Of a stretch of DNA of 33,190 bases, positions 32,949 through 33,190 are shown one piece after another. This stretch comes from Olleya sp. (lineage in GTDB: Bacteria > Bacteroidota > Bacteroidia > Flavobacteriales > Flavobacteriaceae), in NCBI GenBank assembly GCA_023300575.1, contig JALZUT010000049.1, forward strand, positions 1-33,190, in the 5' to 3' direction. Each line of letters begins with the position of its first letter. The first letter of the stretch is position 1. The translations under genes and the position numbers were made by a program. Under the pieces are notes generated by a model. It was given only the letters and a program-made list of their open reading frames with translations. It did not search any database and was not told where the DNA came from.

Positions 32949-33190
32949 ATTTTTCTTACCTCTTTAAGTTTTTTCTATTTAGTTACTTTTCTTTTTTAGT
33001 AGTAATGGTAGTTATCATTGTTCCAATCGTTATCTCAATTAGTGTTATGTTGTTAAGAATAATTTAATATGGTTAGTAGAGTAAAAGTTTTAACTGCAAA
33101 TAATATATAAATTTAATTACAATGTTCTATAGGTTTAGTATGGCTATCAGATTTTTAGGGTTTTAAATGAGTGTTGAAATTTGAGAAAAT

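Noticed and set aside
32934-33067. Two hydrophobic mini-ORFs (MKIFIIFLTSLSFF... and MVVIIVPIVISISV...)
   Set aside because: They are 21 and 20 residues long in AT-rich pseudogene DNA with no clear promoter or terminator. They are more likely chance than real peptides.
1-33190. tRNA, rRNA, IS elements, integrases, phage genes, toxin-antitoxin pairs, restriction or other defence genes
   Set aside because: I looked for typical motifs and long perfect terminal repeats by eye and found none. A tRNAscan/Infernal and profile search would be needed to exclude small RNAs.

Overview
The window looks like ordinary chromosome of a member of the Flavobacteriaceae (Bacteroidota), probably marine. The evidence is low GC, a TonB-receptor-like outer-membrane barrel with a carboxypeptidase-regulatory-like domain, DUF4834 and YfhO family proteins, an alpha-oxoamine synthase, and Bacteroidota-type promoters (TTTG, about 20 nt, then TAnnTTTG). 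The species cannot be named from sequence alone. I see no phage, integrase, IS element, CRISPR array, tRNA or rRNA.

Left part (1-10.3 kb). After a terminator and a decayed GNAT pseudogene come histidine-degradation genes: hutG with a coupled small membrane protein, and hutI overlapping a transglutaminase-like gene. A divergent coiled-coil membrane protein lies between the two pairs, and hutH and hutU are not in the window. A Crp/Fnr regulator is divergent from hutI. A minus-strand unit then runs fumC, a small sulfotransferase and a PglD/NeuD-type acyltransferase, the last two being an odd cargo behind a TCA-cycle gene. A DUF5718 gene, a frameshifted membrane-protein remnant and a 55-residue membrane protein with a textbook promoter follow.

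Middle (10.3-18.7 kb). A TonB-receptor-like barrel precedes the minus-strand unit prfB, arsC and a second ArsC-like gene that lacks the catalytic cysteine. prfB keeps the +1 programmed frameshift (CTT TGA C), here just downstream of a perfect 7-bp hairpin that holds the reduced Shine-Dalgarno-like AAGG. Threonine aldolase is divergent from prfB. Next is a 743-residue OmpA-domain protein built from two arrays of 23-residue repeats, one acidic and one basic, separated by a Cys-rich linker. YbaB/EbfC follows on the other strand.

Right part (18.7-33.2 kb). A prolyl oligopeptidase is followed by a CBS/CysK-like PLP enzyme and an alpha-oxoamine synthase. I propose that these two make cysteate and condense it with an acyl thioester, the opening steps of capnine (sulfonolipid) synthesis. 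A 372-residue GNAT protein converges on them and is co-oriented with an outer-membrane Phenol_MetA_deg-type barrel. DUF4834, YfhO, a GT4 glycosyltransferase and a Wzx-like flippase form an envelope-glycan stretch. A secreted basic repeat protein and the remains of a DEAD/DEAH helicase gene close the window.

Nothing here is clearly a new defence or mobile system. The best candidates for new biology are the OmpA double-array protein, the putative sulfonolipid pair and the hairpin at the prfB frameshift site.
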